Of a stretch of 5,496 nt of DNA, positions 1 to 5,496 are shown in pieces. Numbering within the stretch: position 1 is the stretch's first letter; each line of letters begins with the position of its first letter. The DNA lies in contig PULL01000122.1 of the NCBI GenBank assembly GCA_003550945.1, forward strand, positions 1 to 5,496, written 5' to 3'. Below the pieces are notes generated by a model. It worked only from the letters and a program-made list of their open reading frames with translations, was not told where the DNA came from and made no database searches. This stretch comes from Thioalkalivibrio sp. (GTDB taxonomy: Bacteria; Pseudomonadota; Gammaproteobacteria; Ectothiorhodospirales; Ectothiorhodospiraceae). The position numbers were made by a program, and so were the translations under genes.

Positions 1-277
1 CGATCGAGATCGAGATCGCCGCGAGGGAGTTCAGCCGCACCGGGTGACGCAGGTCGATGATCGTCTCCGCCGGATAGCGCACCGCCTTGAAGATGAACAG
101 CATCCCGAGCAGGAAGAACACCATCCACGCGAACATCAACACCGGCTCGCCGAGCCAGTCCGGGCCGCCGTATTCACCCCAGGTGCGCAGTCCGAGGCCG
201 AGCCCCGCGACCCCCATCACCAGGGCAAAGATCGACAGGGGGAAGTGTTCCACGCAGTCGCGAAAAGACCGGGTCAT
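1..277 (-). CDS. SLAC1/TehA-family anion channel or transporter, N-terminal part (C-terminus beyond the window)
   Basis: The reverse strand is open from an ATG at 277 to the window edge and gives 92 residues starting MTRSFRDCVEHFPLSIFALV. Two hydrophobic membrane segments are visible, at about residues 12-30 and 46-64. Between the second and third segments lies a loop with YPAETIIDLRHPVRLN (68-83), and a third segment begins near residue 85. The HFPLSIFALVMGVAGLGL start and the YPAE...HPVRLN loop are typical of bacterial SLAC1/TehA (TDT superfamily) inner-membrane proteins, which form a ten-helix channel for small anions; the substrate here cannot be told. The ATG at 277 is preferred over an in-frame ATG at 289 because GGAG lies 6 nt upstream of it, while 289 has no Shine-Dalgarno match. 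The gene diverges from fpr. Family assignment is from remembered resemblance and only about a quarter of the protein is present. Confidence 0.8.
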   Translation of the reverse strand, partial: MTRSFRDCVEHFPLSIFALVMGVAGLGLGLRTWGEYGGPDWLGEPVLMFAWMVFFLLGMLFIFKAVRYPAETIIDLRHPVRLNSLAAISISI

Positions 278-490
278 CGTCCTCTCCATCTGCTGCAGGC
301 CACGTCCGACGCAGACCACGCCACTTTTCCGTCGGGGCGCATGGCCACCGGACCGTGGGAGGTCCGCAATGATGTGCATCTGGCAGGCATTGCGCAACCA
401 TCGCCCGGCGGCCCGAATTTCCGTATGCAGGGCTGCCGTACATGAACGGCGGCCCGCCTTGCTGCTACTGTGTGCACCCGAAAAACGGGA
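278..490. other. Divergent intergenic region between the SLAC1-family gene and fpr
   Basis: This 213-bp region must hold the promoters of both divergent genes, but I cannot make out a convincing -35/-10 pair for either. It contains a perfect 7-bp inverted repeat, CGCAATG (365-371) and CATTGCG (388-394), separated by 16 bp; the palindrome TTGCGCAA at 390-397; and a 6-bp stem CGGACC/GGTCCG at 349-354 and 361-366. Any of these could be an operator, but none matches a regulator site that I can name. Confidence 0.5.
284..287 (-). promoter_or_regulatory. Ribosome binding site of the SLAC1-family gene
   Basis: Read on the minus strand, GGAGAGGACG precedes the ATG at 277. The GGAG core leaves a 6-nt spacer, which supports this start over the in-frame ATG at 289. 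Confidence 0.6.
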
Positions 491-1252
491 GTGAGCGCCT
501 TGCCGTACAACGAACAAACCATCACTTCGATCCGGCGCTGGTCGCCGAAGACGTTCAGTTTCCGGGCCACCCGACCCGAGGGTTTCCAGTTCAAGAACGG
601 TCAGTTCGTGACCCTCGGCCTGCGCTGCGACGGGAAGCTGGTGCCGCGCGCGTATTCGATCGTCTCCGATCCCGACGAGCCGGATCTCGAGTTCCTGAGC
701 ATTCACGTGCCGGATGGCCCGCTGACCAGCCAGCTTGCCCAGTGCAGCGTCGGCGACACCGTCTGGATCAACAGCAAGGTCACCGGTTCGCTGACGCTGG
801 ATTACGTGCAACCCGGCCGCAACCTCTACCTGCTCGCCACCGGCACCGGCATCGCGCCGTTCATCTCGCTGATCCGGGGCGATCAGGTGTTCGAGCGCTT
901 CGAAACCGTGATCCTGGTGCACAGCGTGCGCACCGCGGCCGAACTGACGTACCGCGAGGAGATCGAGGCGCGCGTGGGAGACAGACTGCGCTACGTGCCC
1001 ACCGTGACCCGCGAGCCGCACGCGAACAACCAGCGCGGGGCGGATCTGTTCCGCAGCGGCGAACTCTCCCGAATGCTCGGACTACCGGACGCGGATCCCG
1101 AATTCGACCGGGTGATGCTCTGCGGCAACCCGCAGATGAACCGCGAGATGACCGCCTACCTGAAGGACAACGGCTGGACCATGACCAACTACAAGGGCGT
1201 GGGCAATTTCACCGTCGAACAGGCCTTCGTCGCGACCCAGGGCGTGGAGTAA
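491..1252 (+). CDS. fpr: Ferredoxin/flavodoxin-NADP+ reductase (FPR, bacterial type)
   Basis: This FAD flavoenzyme exchanges electrons between NADPH and ferredoxin or flavodoxin in the cytoplasm, serving biosynthetic reductases, Fe-S assembly and oxidative-stress defence. From a GTG at 491 it has 253 residues, the usual bacterial FPR length. The N-terminal FAD-binding barrel holds NGQFVTLG (36-43), the flavin motif RAYS (53-56) and GPLT (76-79). The NADP-binding half has GTGIAPF (118-124) and CGNPQM (211-216). The C-terminus ends after EQAFVA with a short extension, resembling the Azotobacter/Pseudomonas subclass rather than the aromatic-ended E. coli type. The start is uncertain. GTG 491 gives an MSAL beginning like Pseudomonas relatives. 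The only Shine-Dalgarno-like GGGAG, at 487-491, fits a TTG at 500 better (8-nt spacer). A GTG at 470 has no ribosome site. The gene appears monocistronic and converges on the TSUP gene. Confidence 0.93.
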   Translation: MSALPYNEQTITSIRRWSPKTFSFRATRPEGFQFKNGQFVTLGLRCDGKLVPRAYSIVSDPDEPDLEFLSIHVPDGPLTSQLAQCSVGDTVWINSKVTGSLTLDYVQPGRNLYLLATGTGIAPFISLIRGDQVFERFETVILVHSVRTAAELTYREEIEARVGDRLRYVPTVTREPHANNQRGADLFRSGELSRMLGLPDADPEFDRVMLCGNPQMNREMTAYLKDNGWTMTNYKGVGNFTVEQAFVATQGVE

Positions 1253-1255
1253 GCG

Positions 1256-2014
1256 TTACCAGTCCAGGAAGAACAGCACGGTGGTGATCGCGCCGACCAG
1301 CACGATGGCATTGCGCAGCACCACCGGCGAAAGCACCCGCCCGACGCGCGCGCCGGCGAAACCGCCGAGCGTCGCGGCGATCGCCATCGGCAGGATCTCG
1401 GCCCAGGAGATGATCCCGCCCAGCGCATAGACCACCACGGCCATCAGCGTCAGCACCGCCGACAGCAGGTTCTTCAGGCCATTGGCCACGCGCAGGTCGT
1501 GCACCCCGAGCAGGCGGAACATCGCCAGCATCACGATGCCCATGCCGCCGTTGAAGTAGCCACCGTAGGCGCAGACGCCGAGGATGCCGGCGCGCGCCCC
1601 CAGACCGTGTGTCCGGGTCTCCTGTGCGGACAAGAGTCGCTGCAGCGCGGGGCCGAACGCGAAGGCCAGCGTGGCGAAAAGCAGCAGCCAGGGGATGATC
1701 CCGCGGAAAGCCTGGTCCGGGGTCGCGAGGAGCAGCAATGCCCCGGCAGCGCCCCCCGCCGTGCCGAGCAGCAGGACGGTCAAGATCGAAAGACCCACGG
1801 GTGCCCGCATCAGGTCGCGATAGCTCCAGGCGCTGGCCAGGTAGCCCGGCAGCAGCGCGGCCGTGCCGGTGGCGTTGGCGGCGATCGGCGGCACCCCGGC
1901 GAACACCAGCGCGGGCAGCGTGAGGAAACTCCCGCCGCCCGCGAGCGCATTGATGCCGCCCGCCAGGAAAGCGGCCACCGTGATCACCAGCAGTGGCAAC
2001 AGCTCGAGCGTCAT
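1256..2014 (-). CDS. TSUP-family (TauE/SafE-like) membrane permease
   Basis: This is a 252-residue, very hydrophobic inner-membrane protein with about eight membrane segments and a pseudo-twofold architecture. The first half opens with LAGGINALAGGGSFLTLPAL (17-36), the TSUP signature, followed by NATGTAALLPG (47-57). The second half has GGYFNGGMGIVML (151-163) and NGLKNLLSAV (178-187), the matching repeat signature. TSUP members move sulfite, sulfonates, thiosulfate or other organic anions. The substrate here cannot be read from sequence. It starts 34 bp after the stop of the M14 hydrolase on the same strand, with no strong Shine-Dalgarno site, so it is probably the second gene of that operon; the pairing raises the possibility that the hydrolase product or substrate is the permease cargo (inference). 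Its TAA lies 3 bp from the stop of convergent fpr. Confidence 0.93.
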   Translation of the reverse strand: MTLELLPLLVITVAAFLAGGINALAGGGSFLTLPALVFAGVPPIAANATGTAALLPGYLASAWSYRDLMRAPVGLSILTVLLLGTAGGAAGALLLLATPDQAFRGIIPWLLLFATLAFAFGPALQRLLSAQETRTHGLGARAGILGVCAYGGYFNGGMGIVMLAMFRLLGVHDLRVANGLKNLLSAVLTLMAVVVYALGGIISWAEILPMAIAATLGGFAGARVGRVLSPVVLRNAIVLVGAITTVLFFLDW

Positions 2015-2048
2015 GTCTGCGGAGCGCTCGCCCGGGCGGGTTCAGCGT

Positions 2049-3071
2049 TCAGGACGGCAGTTCCCGCGATTTCACGCCATCGACCGCGCGGGGGCTGATT
2101 TCGGCCCGGTAGAACCATTCGTTTCCCGGCAGCGCATTCGGGTTGGGAAACACGATGAAACCGTCGGCCGGGGAGCGCACCGAGCGCCCGTCGGCGCGCA
2201 CCCCGATCTCCTCGCCGGCCTGGATCCGGTCGAAGCTCTGCCAGGCACGCGCGAACCGGTCCAGTAGGTCGTCGCGGTCGATGACCTCGACCAGGCGCAG
2301 CACCTCGAGATCGTTGCGCGGCGGCGGGGCCGGCAGGTCCATCAGGCCGAGGTGTGACAGCGTGTTCAGGATCGCCCGGTACGCGACGTCCGGCGCCTCC
2401 GGGTCGTCGTGCTGGCCGCACTCGAGCGTGACGCCGTAGCCGCCCTGGCGGCGCATGTATTCGGTGGTGCCGATGCCGTAGCTCGGATCGGTGCTCAGCA
2501 TCTGCGCGCGCAGCGTCGCGTTCGGATTGCGCAGGCGCCGGGCGACGCCGATCGCGTAGGTGTCGAGCCAGCCCTCGACGATCCGGCGCGGGCCGAGGCG
2601 CCGCACCAATGCCTCCTCCTCCACTGCCTGGCGGAAGGACTCCAGTCCGTGATCGTTGTTCTCCGGCCCCAGCATCACGAAGGGCTCGCCGGGCGTGTGA
2701 AACGAGTGCAGGTCGAGCAGCACGTCGTGCGCGGCGAGCAGCGGGCACAGGCGGTTGGCGACCCGGTCCTCGAAGTCCTGCGGCATGTCCGTCACGCGGA
2801 AGTTGCGGTTCAGGTTCCGCTCGCCCATGCGCTGTCGGCGCTGGTAGGCCAGCGGGTTGGCCACCGGCACCAGCGTCAGTGTGCCCCTGAGCAATGCGCG
2901 TTCGCCACGTTCCAGTTCGGCCGCGAGCCGCAGAATCGCCTCGGTGCCGCAGGTCTCGTTGCCGTGCACCGCTCCGAGCACGATCAGGCCGGGTCCGGGC
3001 TCGAGCCCGTGATAGCTGATGCTGCGCAGTGCCGTGGGGGTGATCGTGGTGTCGGTGGGCGTGGCTGGCAT
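2049..3071 (-). CDS. M14-family zinc hydrolase, succinylglutamate desuccinylase/aspartoacylase type
   Basis: This 340-residue cytoplasmic amidohydrolase is predicted to remove an acyl or amino-acid group through one bound zinc. The zinc-binding H36-x-x-E39 lies in GAVHGNETCGTE, the third ligand is H122 in DLHSFHT, substrate-binding Asn/Arg are in NLNRNF (86-91), and the likely catalytic glutamate is E217 in GVTLECGQH. Residues from about 250 form the C-terminal beta domain seen in AstE/AspA-type proteins. All key residues are present. It is not confidently AstE itself: no other arginine succinyltransferase pathway gene is nearby, so no symbol is given. The ATG at 3071 was chosen because GGAG lies 7 nt upstream and the family similarity begins there. 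The open frame runs on to 3263, but that extra stretch is low in family character and crosses the control region. The TSUP gene follows at 34 bp. Confidence 0.9.
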   Translation of the reverse strand: MPATPTDTTITPTALRSISYHGLEPGPGLIVLGAVHGNETCGTEAILRLAAELERGERALLRGTLTLVPVANPLAYQRRQRMGERNLNRNFRVTDMPQDFEDRVANRLCPLLAAHDVLLDLHSFHTPGEPFVMLGPENNDHGLESFRQAVEEEALVRRLGPRRIVEGWLDTYAIGVARRLRNPNATLRAQMLSTDPSYGIGTTEYMRRQGGYGVTLECGQHDDPEAPDVAYRAILNTLSHLGLMDLPAPPPRNDLEVLRLVEVIDRDDLLDRFARAWQSFDRIQAGEEIGVRADGRSVRSPADGFIVFPNPNALPGNEWFYRAEISPRAVDGVKSRELPS

Positions 3072-3078
3072 TCCGGGG

Positions 3079-3084
3079 CTCCGT
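3079..3084 (-). promoter_or_regulatory. Ribosome binding site of the M14 hydrolase gene
   Basis: On the minus strand ACGGAG precedes the ATG at 3071 with a 7-nt spacer. It decides the start in an open frame that extends 64 codons further upstream. Confidence 0.65.
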
Positions 3085-3159
3085 AAAAGCTGAACGCTGC
3101 GGCATCTCGCTGCGCATCGGGCCTGCGTCCCAACGGGCCGAGACCCCACCGGGCACGGC

Positions 3160-3174
3160 CCCGAATGCTTCGGG
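3160..3174. repeat. Short hairpin, 6-bp stem with 3-nt loop
   Basis: CCCGAA (3160-3165), TGC loop, TTCGGG (3169-3174) is a perfect inverted repeat in the divergent control region. It has no following T-tract on either strand, so it is not a typical intrinsic terminator. It could fold in the leader of the minus-strand M14 transcript. Confidence 0.5.
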
Positions 3175-3177
3175 ACG

Positions 3178-3203
3178 ATGCAGGCAGTACACTTCGCCTG
3201 CAT
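3178..3203. repeat. Perfect 8-bp inverted repeat with 10-bp spacer
   Basis: ATGCAGGC (3178-3185) and GCCTGCAT (3196-3203) flank a 10-nt spacer and start 4 bp after the preceding hairpin. The spacing of half-sites would suit a dimeric regulator on one face of the helix or an RNA stem-loop. No known operator consensus is recognised. Confidence 0.5.
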
Positions 3204-3227
3204 GAACGCGTACCGGCTCCCGCCACC

Positions 3228-3248
3228 AAATGTTACTATGTAACAATT
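3228..3248. promoter_or_regulatory. Putative Zur (zinc uptake regulator) operator upstream of hisI-cysS
   Basis: The core TGTTACTATGTAACA (3231-3245) is a perfect inverted repeat around a 3-bp centre. The symmetry extends to AA at 3228-3229 and TT at 3247-3248, with only the 3230/3246 pair unmatched. From memory, the gammaproteobacterial Zur consensus core is TGTTATANTATAACA; the site differs from it at three inner positions and keeps both outer TGTTA/TAACA arms. It is an AT-rich island in GC-rich DNA and ends 31 bp before the hisI start, where a bound repressor would block the promoter; the -10 element probably lies within it (for example TACTAT at 3234-3239), although no clear -35 is seen. 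Identity with Zur is inferred from the motif and from the zinc-dependent genes downstream. Confidence 0.72.
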
Positions 3249-3263
3249 AGTGCCGGGTCCCAC

Positions 3264-3268
3264 AGGAG
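3264..3268 (+). promoter_or_regulatory. Ribosome binding site of hisI
   Basis: AGGAG lies 8 nt upstream of the GTG at 3277. It sets the start there rather than at the in-frame GTG at 3250, which lies only 5 bp beyond the operator core and would leave almost no leader. Confidence 0.75.
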
Positions 3269-3276
3269 ACCTGCAA

Positions 3277-3750
3277 GTGCTGAAGGATATCGAAAATCGG
3301 CCCCGGGGGAGCCGCTTTCAGCGGTCCGAGATCCTGGCGGCCCTGAAACTCAATGCCGACGGGCTGATTCCCGCGATCGCCCAGCAGCACGATACCGGTG
3401 AAGTGCTGATGATGGCGTGGATGAACCGCGAGGCGCTGGACGAGACACTGGCCACCGGCCGCGTCTGCTATTACTCGCGCTCGCGCGGGAAGCTGTGGCG
3501 CAAGGGCGAAAGCTCGGGCCAGGTGCAGCGGCTGAAGGGGCTCTACATCGACTGCGACGGCGACACGCTGCTGCTCCGGGTGGACCAGCCCGGTCCCGCC
3601 TGTCACACCGGTCGTTCCAACTGCTTCTTCTTCCGGGTGGATGGCGACGAGGCGGTCGTTACCGCAGACCCGCTGATCGACCCGGAAACGCTCTACGGAA
3701 CCGCCGGCGCATCCAGCCCCGACCCCAAGTCCGCGAAAGATCCGCGATGA
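3277..3750 (+). CDS. hisI: Phosphoribosyl-AMP cyclohydrolase
   Basis: This enzyme hydrolyses the adenine ring of phosphoribosyl-AMP in the third step of histidine synthesis, using zinc and magnesium in the cytoplasm. It has 157 residues from GTG 3277. The core runs from about 27 to 127: GLIPAIAQ (29-36), GEVLMMAWMN (41-50), YYSRSRGKLWRKGESSGQ (65-82), the metal-binding DCDGD (92-96) and GPACHTGRSNC (106-116). The three zinc cysteines C93, C109 and C116 and the acidic magnesium ligands are present, so it should be an active zinc enzyme. It is monofunctional, with no HisE pyrophosphohydrolase domain. A roughly 25-residue N-terminal lead and a hydrophilic tail of about 20 residues extend beyond the core. 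It is not beside other his genes; it is the first gene of an operon with cysS, overlapping it by 4 bp (ATGA). This location and the Zur-like box suggest a second, zinc-starvation copy (inference). Confidence 0.95.
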   Translation: MLKDIENRPRGSRFQRSEILAALKLNADGLIPAIAQQHDTGEVLMMAWMNREALDETLATGRVCYYSRSRGKLWRKGESSGQVQRLKGLYIDCDGDTLLLRVDQPGPACHTGRSNCFFFRVDGDEAVVTADPLIDPETLYGTAGASSPDPKSAKDPR

Positions 3751-5153
3751 AGACGCTGCTTCTGCACAACACCCTCGGCGGCAAGGCCGAAGCCTTCGTC
3801 CCGGCCGACCCGAACCGGGTGACCATGTACGTCTGCGGACCGACGGTGTACAACTTCGTGCACATCGGCAACGGCCGCCCGGTGGTCGTGTTCGATGTGC
3901 TGTTCCGGGTACTGCGCGAACTGTACGGCGCGGATCACGTGATCTACGCGCGCAACATCACCGACGTCGACGACAAGATCAACCAGGCGGCGGCCGCGAA
4001 CCGCGAGGACATCGGCACGCTGACCGCGCGCTTCACGAAAGCCTTCCACGAGGACGTGGCCCAGCTGGGCACGCTGCCACCGACACTGGAGCCACGCGCC
4101 ACCGCCCACATCGAGCCGATGATCGCGATGATCGAGCACCTGCTCGCGCGGGGGCACGCCTACGTCGCCGACGAACACGTGCTCTACGACGTGCGCTCTT
4201 ACCCGGAATACGGCCGCCTGTCGGGGCGCAGCCTGGACGACATGCGCGCCGGCGCCCGCGTCGAGGTCGCGGATTACAAGCGCGATCCCGCCGATTTCGT
4301 GCTGTGGAAACCCTCCCGGCCCGGCGAGCCGTCCTGGGAAAGCCCCTGGGGCCTTGGGCGCCCCGGCTGGCACCTCGAGTGTTCGGCGATGATCGAGACC
4401 CACCTGGGGGACACGATCGACATCCACGGCGGCGGCCACGACCTGGTGTTTCCGCACCACGAAAACGAGATCGCCCAGGGCTGCGGCGCGCACGGGGTCG
4501 AATACGCCCGCTTCTGGGTGCACAACGGGCACGTGACGGTCGACGGCGAGAAGATGTCCAAGTCCCTCGGCAACTTCCGCCTGCTGCGGGACCTGCTCGA
4601 GGTCTACCCGGGCGAGGTGCTCCGCCTCGCGCTGCTGGCCCGGCACTACCGCGCGCCACTGAATTTCTCCGAGCGCGGCCTGGACCAGGCGCGCAACAGT
4701 CTGAACAGCCTCTACCGCGTGCTGCGCGAGCACGCCGGTGTACCCGCCGGGTCGGCGGACGCGCGGGACACCACTGTGTTCGACGCACTGCTCGACGATC
4801 TGAACACCCCGGCCGCGATCGCCGAACTGCACCGGCTGGCCGATCGGCTGGCCGACGCCGCCTCTGCTGAGGAAGCCGCGCAGCGCAAGGGCGAACTGCT
4901 GGCCGCCGCCCGTCTGCTGGGGCTGCTGCAGCAGGATCCGGTGGACTGGTTCCAGGCCGGTTCGACGGACGCGCCCTCCGCCGACTGGATCGAGGCCCGC
5001 ATCGCGGAGCGCCAGGCCGCGCGCAAGGCCCGCGACTTTGCACGCGCGGACAGTATCCGGGACGAGCTGACCGCCGCCGGCATCCTGCTGGAAGACACGC
5101 CGGAGGGCACGCGCTGGCAACGGGCGGAGGCGGCGCCAACGGACCAGGCATGA
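3747..5153 (+). CDS. cysS: Cysteinyl-tRNA synthetase
   Basis: This class I aminoacyl-tRNA synthetase charges tRNA-Cys and uses zinc to select cysteine. The 468 residues match the family's usual length. The zinc site is complete: C30 in MYVCGPTVYN, C212 in WHLECSAM, and H237 and E241 in FPHHENE. The HIGH motif reads HIGN (39-42) and KMSKS is at 269-273. IHGGGHDLVFPHHENEIAQ (226-244) is strongly conserved. The helical C-terminal part ends with the RKARDFARADSIRDEL and GILLEDTPEGTRW elements that contact tRNA. The ATG overlaps the hisI stop (ATGA), so translation is probably coupled, and the gene stop overlaps the next ATG in the same way. HIGNGRPVVVFDVLFR...RNITDVDDKI resembles alphaproteobacterial enzymes more than E. 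coli CysS (HIGHGR). If the genome holds another cysS, this one is the stress-induced paralogue. Confidence 0.97.
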   Translation: MKTLLLHNTLGGKAEAFVPADPNRVTMYVCGPTVYNFVHIGNGRPVVVFDVLFRVLRELYGADHVIYARNITDVDDKINQAAAANREDIGTLTARFTKAFHEDVAQLGTLPPTLEPRATAHIEPMIAMIEHLLARGHAYVADEHVLYDVRSYPEYGRLSGRSLDDMRAGARVEVADYKRDPADFVLWKPSRPGEPSWESPWGLGRPGWHLECSAMIETHLGDTIDIHGGGHDLVFPHHENEIAQGCGAHGVEYARFWVHNGHVTVDGEKMSKSLGNFRLLRDLLEVYPGEVLRLALLARHYRAPLNFSERGLDQARNSLNSLYRVLREHAGVPAGSADARDTTVFDALLDDLNTPAAIAELHRLADRLADAASAEEAAQRKGELLAAARLLGLLQQDPVDWFQAGSTDAPSADWIEARIAERQAARKARDFARADSIRDELTAAGILLEDTPEGTRWQRAEAAPTDQA

Positions 5154-5496
5154 TCCGCGGCTTCCTGATTACGGTTCTGCTGCTGTTCGGCGGGCAGTTG
5201 GCGGCCCATCCCCACGCGTGGATCGATCTGCGGGTCAGCGTGCAGTTCTCGGACGATGGCGAGGTAGCGTCGATACGCCAGGAATGGACCTTCGACCCCA
5301 CGTACAGCCACCTGTTGCTGGAGGACATGGCCGCCGACCAGCCCCAGCTGGACCTGGAGACCGCTTTGCAGTGGATGGCCGACCGCATGCTCGGGAACCT
5401 GCACGAATACGGCTATTTCACCGAGATCGCGCTGGGCGAACGGCCACTGGAACCCGGCCGCCCACATCACGCGACATTGCATCTGACCCAGCGCCG
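5150..5496 (+). CDS. DUF1007-family exported protein, N-terminal part (C-terminus beyond the window)
   Basis: The ATG at 5150 overlaps the cysS stop (ATGA) and the frame stays open to the window end, giving 115 residues. A likely signal peptide covers residues 1-19 (MIRGFLITVLLLFGGQLAA), with predicted cleavage before H20. The mature start HPHAWIDLRV (20-29), then GEVASIRQEWTFDPTYSHLL (37-56), is characteristic of the DUF1007 family (COG3683, described as a periplasmic component of an uncharacterised transport system). Family members often sit beside NicO/RcnA-type metal permeases, so the next gene beyond the edge may encode one. The conserved N-terminal H-P-H could bind metal (inference). 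The biochemical function is unknown. Its place behind hisI and cysS under a Zur-like operator suggests a part in zinc or other divalent-metal handling. No separate ribosome site of note precedes it, which fits translational coupling. Confidence 0.87.
   Translation, partial: MIRGFLITVLLLFGGQLAAHPHAWIDLRVSVQFSDDGEVASIRQEWTFDPTYSHLLLEDMAADQPQLDLETALQWMADRMLGNLHEYGYFTEIALGERPLEPGRPHHATLHLTQR

Noticed and set aside
44..494. Plus-strand frames at the left end
   Set aside because: They lie opposite the SLAC1-family gene, which has clear membrane segments, and their translations are charged and repetitive without family character.
2049..3071. Naming the M14 hydrolase astE
   Set aside because: No astA, astB, astC or astD gene is nearby, and the family includes several acyl-amino-acid hydrolases that cannot be separated by eye.
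2011..3246. Long minus-strand frame of about 411 codons overlapping the M14 gene
   Set aside because: It is an arginine-, alanine- and proline-rich translation typical of an out-of-frame reading in GC-rich DNA. The overlapping frame has complete zinc hydrolase motifs.
3228..3248. Palindrome as a Fur box
   Set aside because: The arms TGTTA/TAACA with an odd-base centre fit Zur sites and not the GATAATGATAATCATTATC pattern, and the downstream genes are zinc-dependent rather than iron-linked.
3072..3263. N-terminal extension of the M14 hydrolase to a start at 3263
   Set aside because: The extra 64 residues look unlike the family, cross the Zur-like box and both hairpins, and start without a ribosome site. 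The ATG at 3071 has GGAG at 7 nt.
3417..3746. Upstream extension of cysS inside hisI
   Set aside because: The extension is in a non-hisI frame of the hisI coding region, while the ATG at 3747 gives the normal CysS start and an ATGA overlap.
4033..5388. Long minus-strand frames opposite cysS
   Set aside because: They are low-complexity Arg/Pro/Ala-rich translations with no recognisable domain. The plus strand encodes a complete cysteinyl-tRNA synthetase here.

Overview
The window is GC-rich, densely coded DNA from a proteobacterium. It is probably a gammaproteobacterium of the Ectothiorhodospiraceae or purple-sulfur type, but this placement rests only on protein resemblance and is uncertain. 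It holds seven protein genes, two of them cut by the window edges. I see no RNA genes, mobile elements or CRISPR arrays.

Left part (1-1258): a truncated SLAC1/TehA-type membrane channel gene on the minus strand diverges from a ferredoxin/flavodoxin-NADP+ reductase gene (fpr) on the plus strand. They share a 213-bp intergenic region with small inverted repeats. fpr converges on the next gene with only 3 bp between the stop codons.

Middle part (1256-3071): a two-gene minus-strand operon. The promoter-proximal gene encodes an M14-family zinc amidohydrolase of the succinylglutamate desuccinylase/aspartoacylase type. It is followed 34 bp later by a TSUP (TauE/SafE-like) anion permease.

Right part (3072-5496): a 205-bp divergent control region carries two hairpins and a strong palindrome, TGTTACTATGTAACA at 3231-3245, which closely matches the proteobacterial Zur (zinc uptake regulator) operator. 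Immediately downstream is a tightly coupled plus-strand operon: hisI (phosphoribosyl-AMP cyclohydrolase), cysS (cysteinyl-tRNA synthetase) and a DUF1007 exported protein. Each junction is a 4-bp ATGA overlap. Pairing of hisI and cysS outside their usual contexts, behind a Zur-like box, is the hallmark of a zinc-starvation operon that expresses extra copies of zinc-dependent enzymes. DUF1007 proteins are commonly linked to NicO/RcnA-type metal permeases, so a metal transport gene is likely just beyond the right edge.

The main point of interest is therefore a candidate Zur-controlled hisI-cysS-DUF1007 operon. In it, both enzymes keep their zinc ligands, and CysS carries the HIGN variant of the HIGH motif, which looks alphaproteobacterial.
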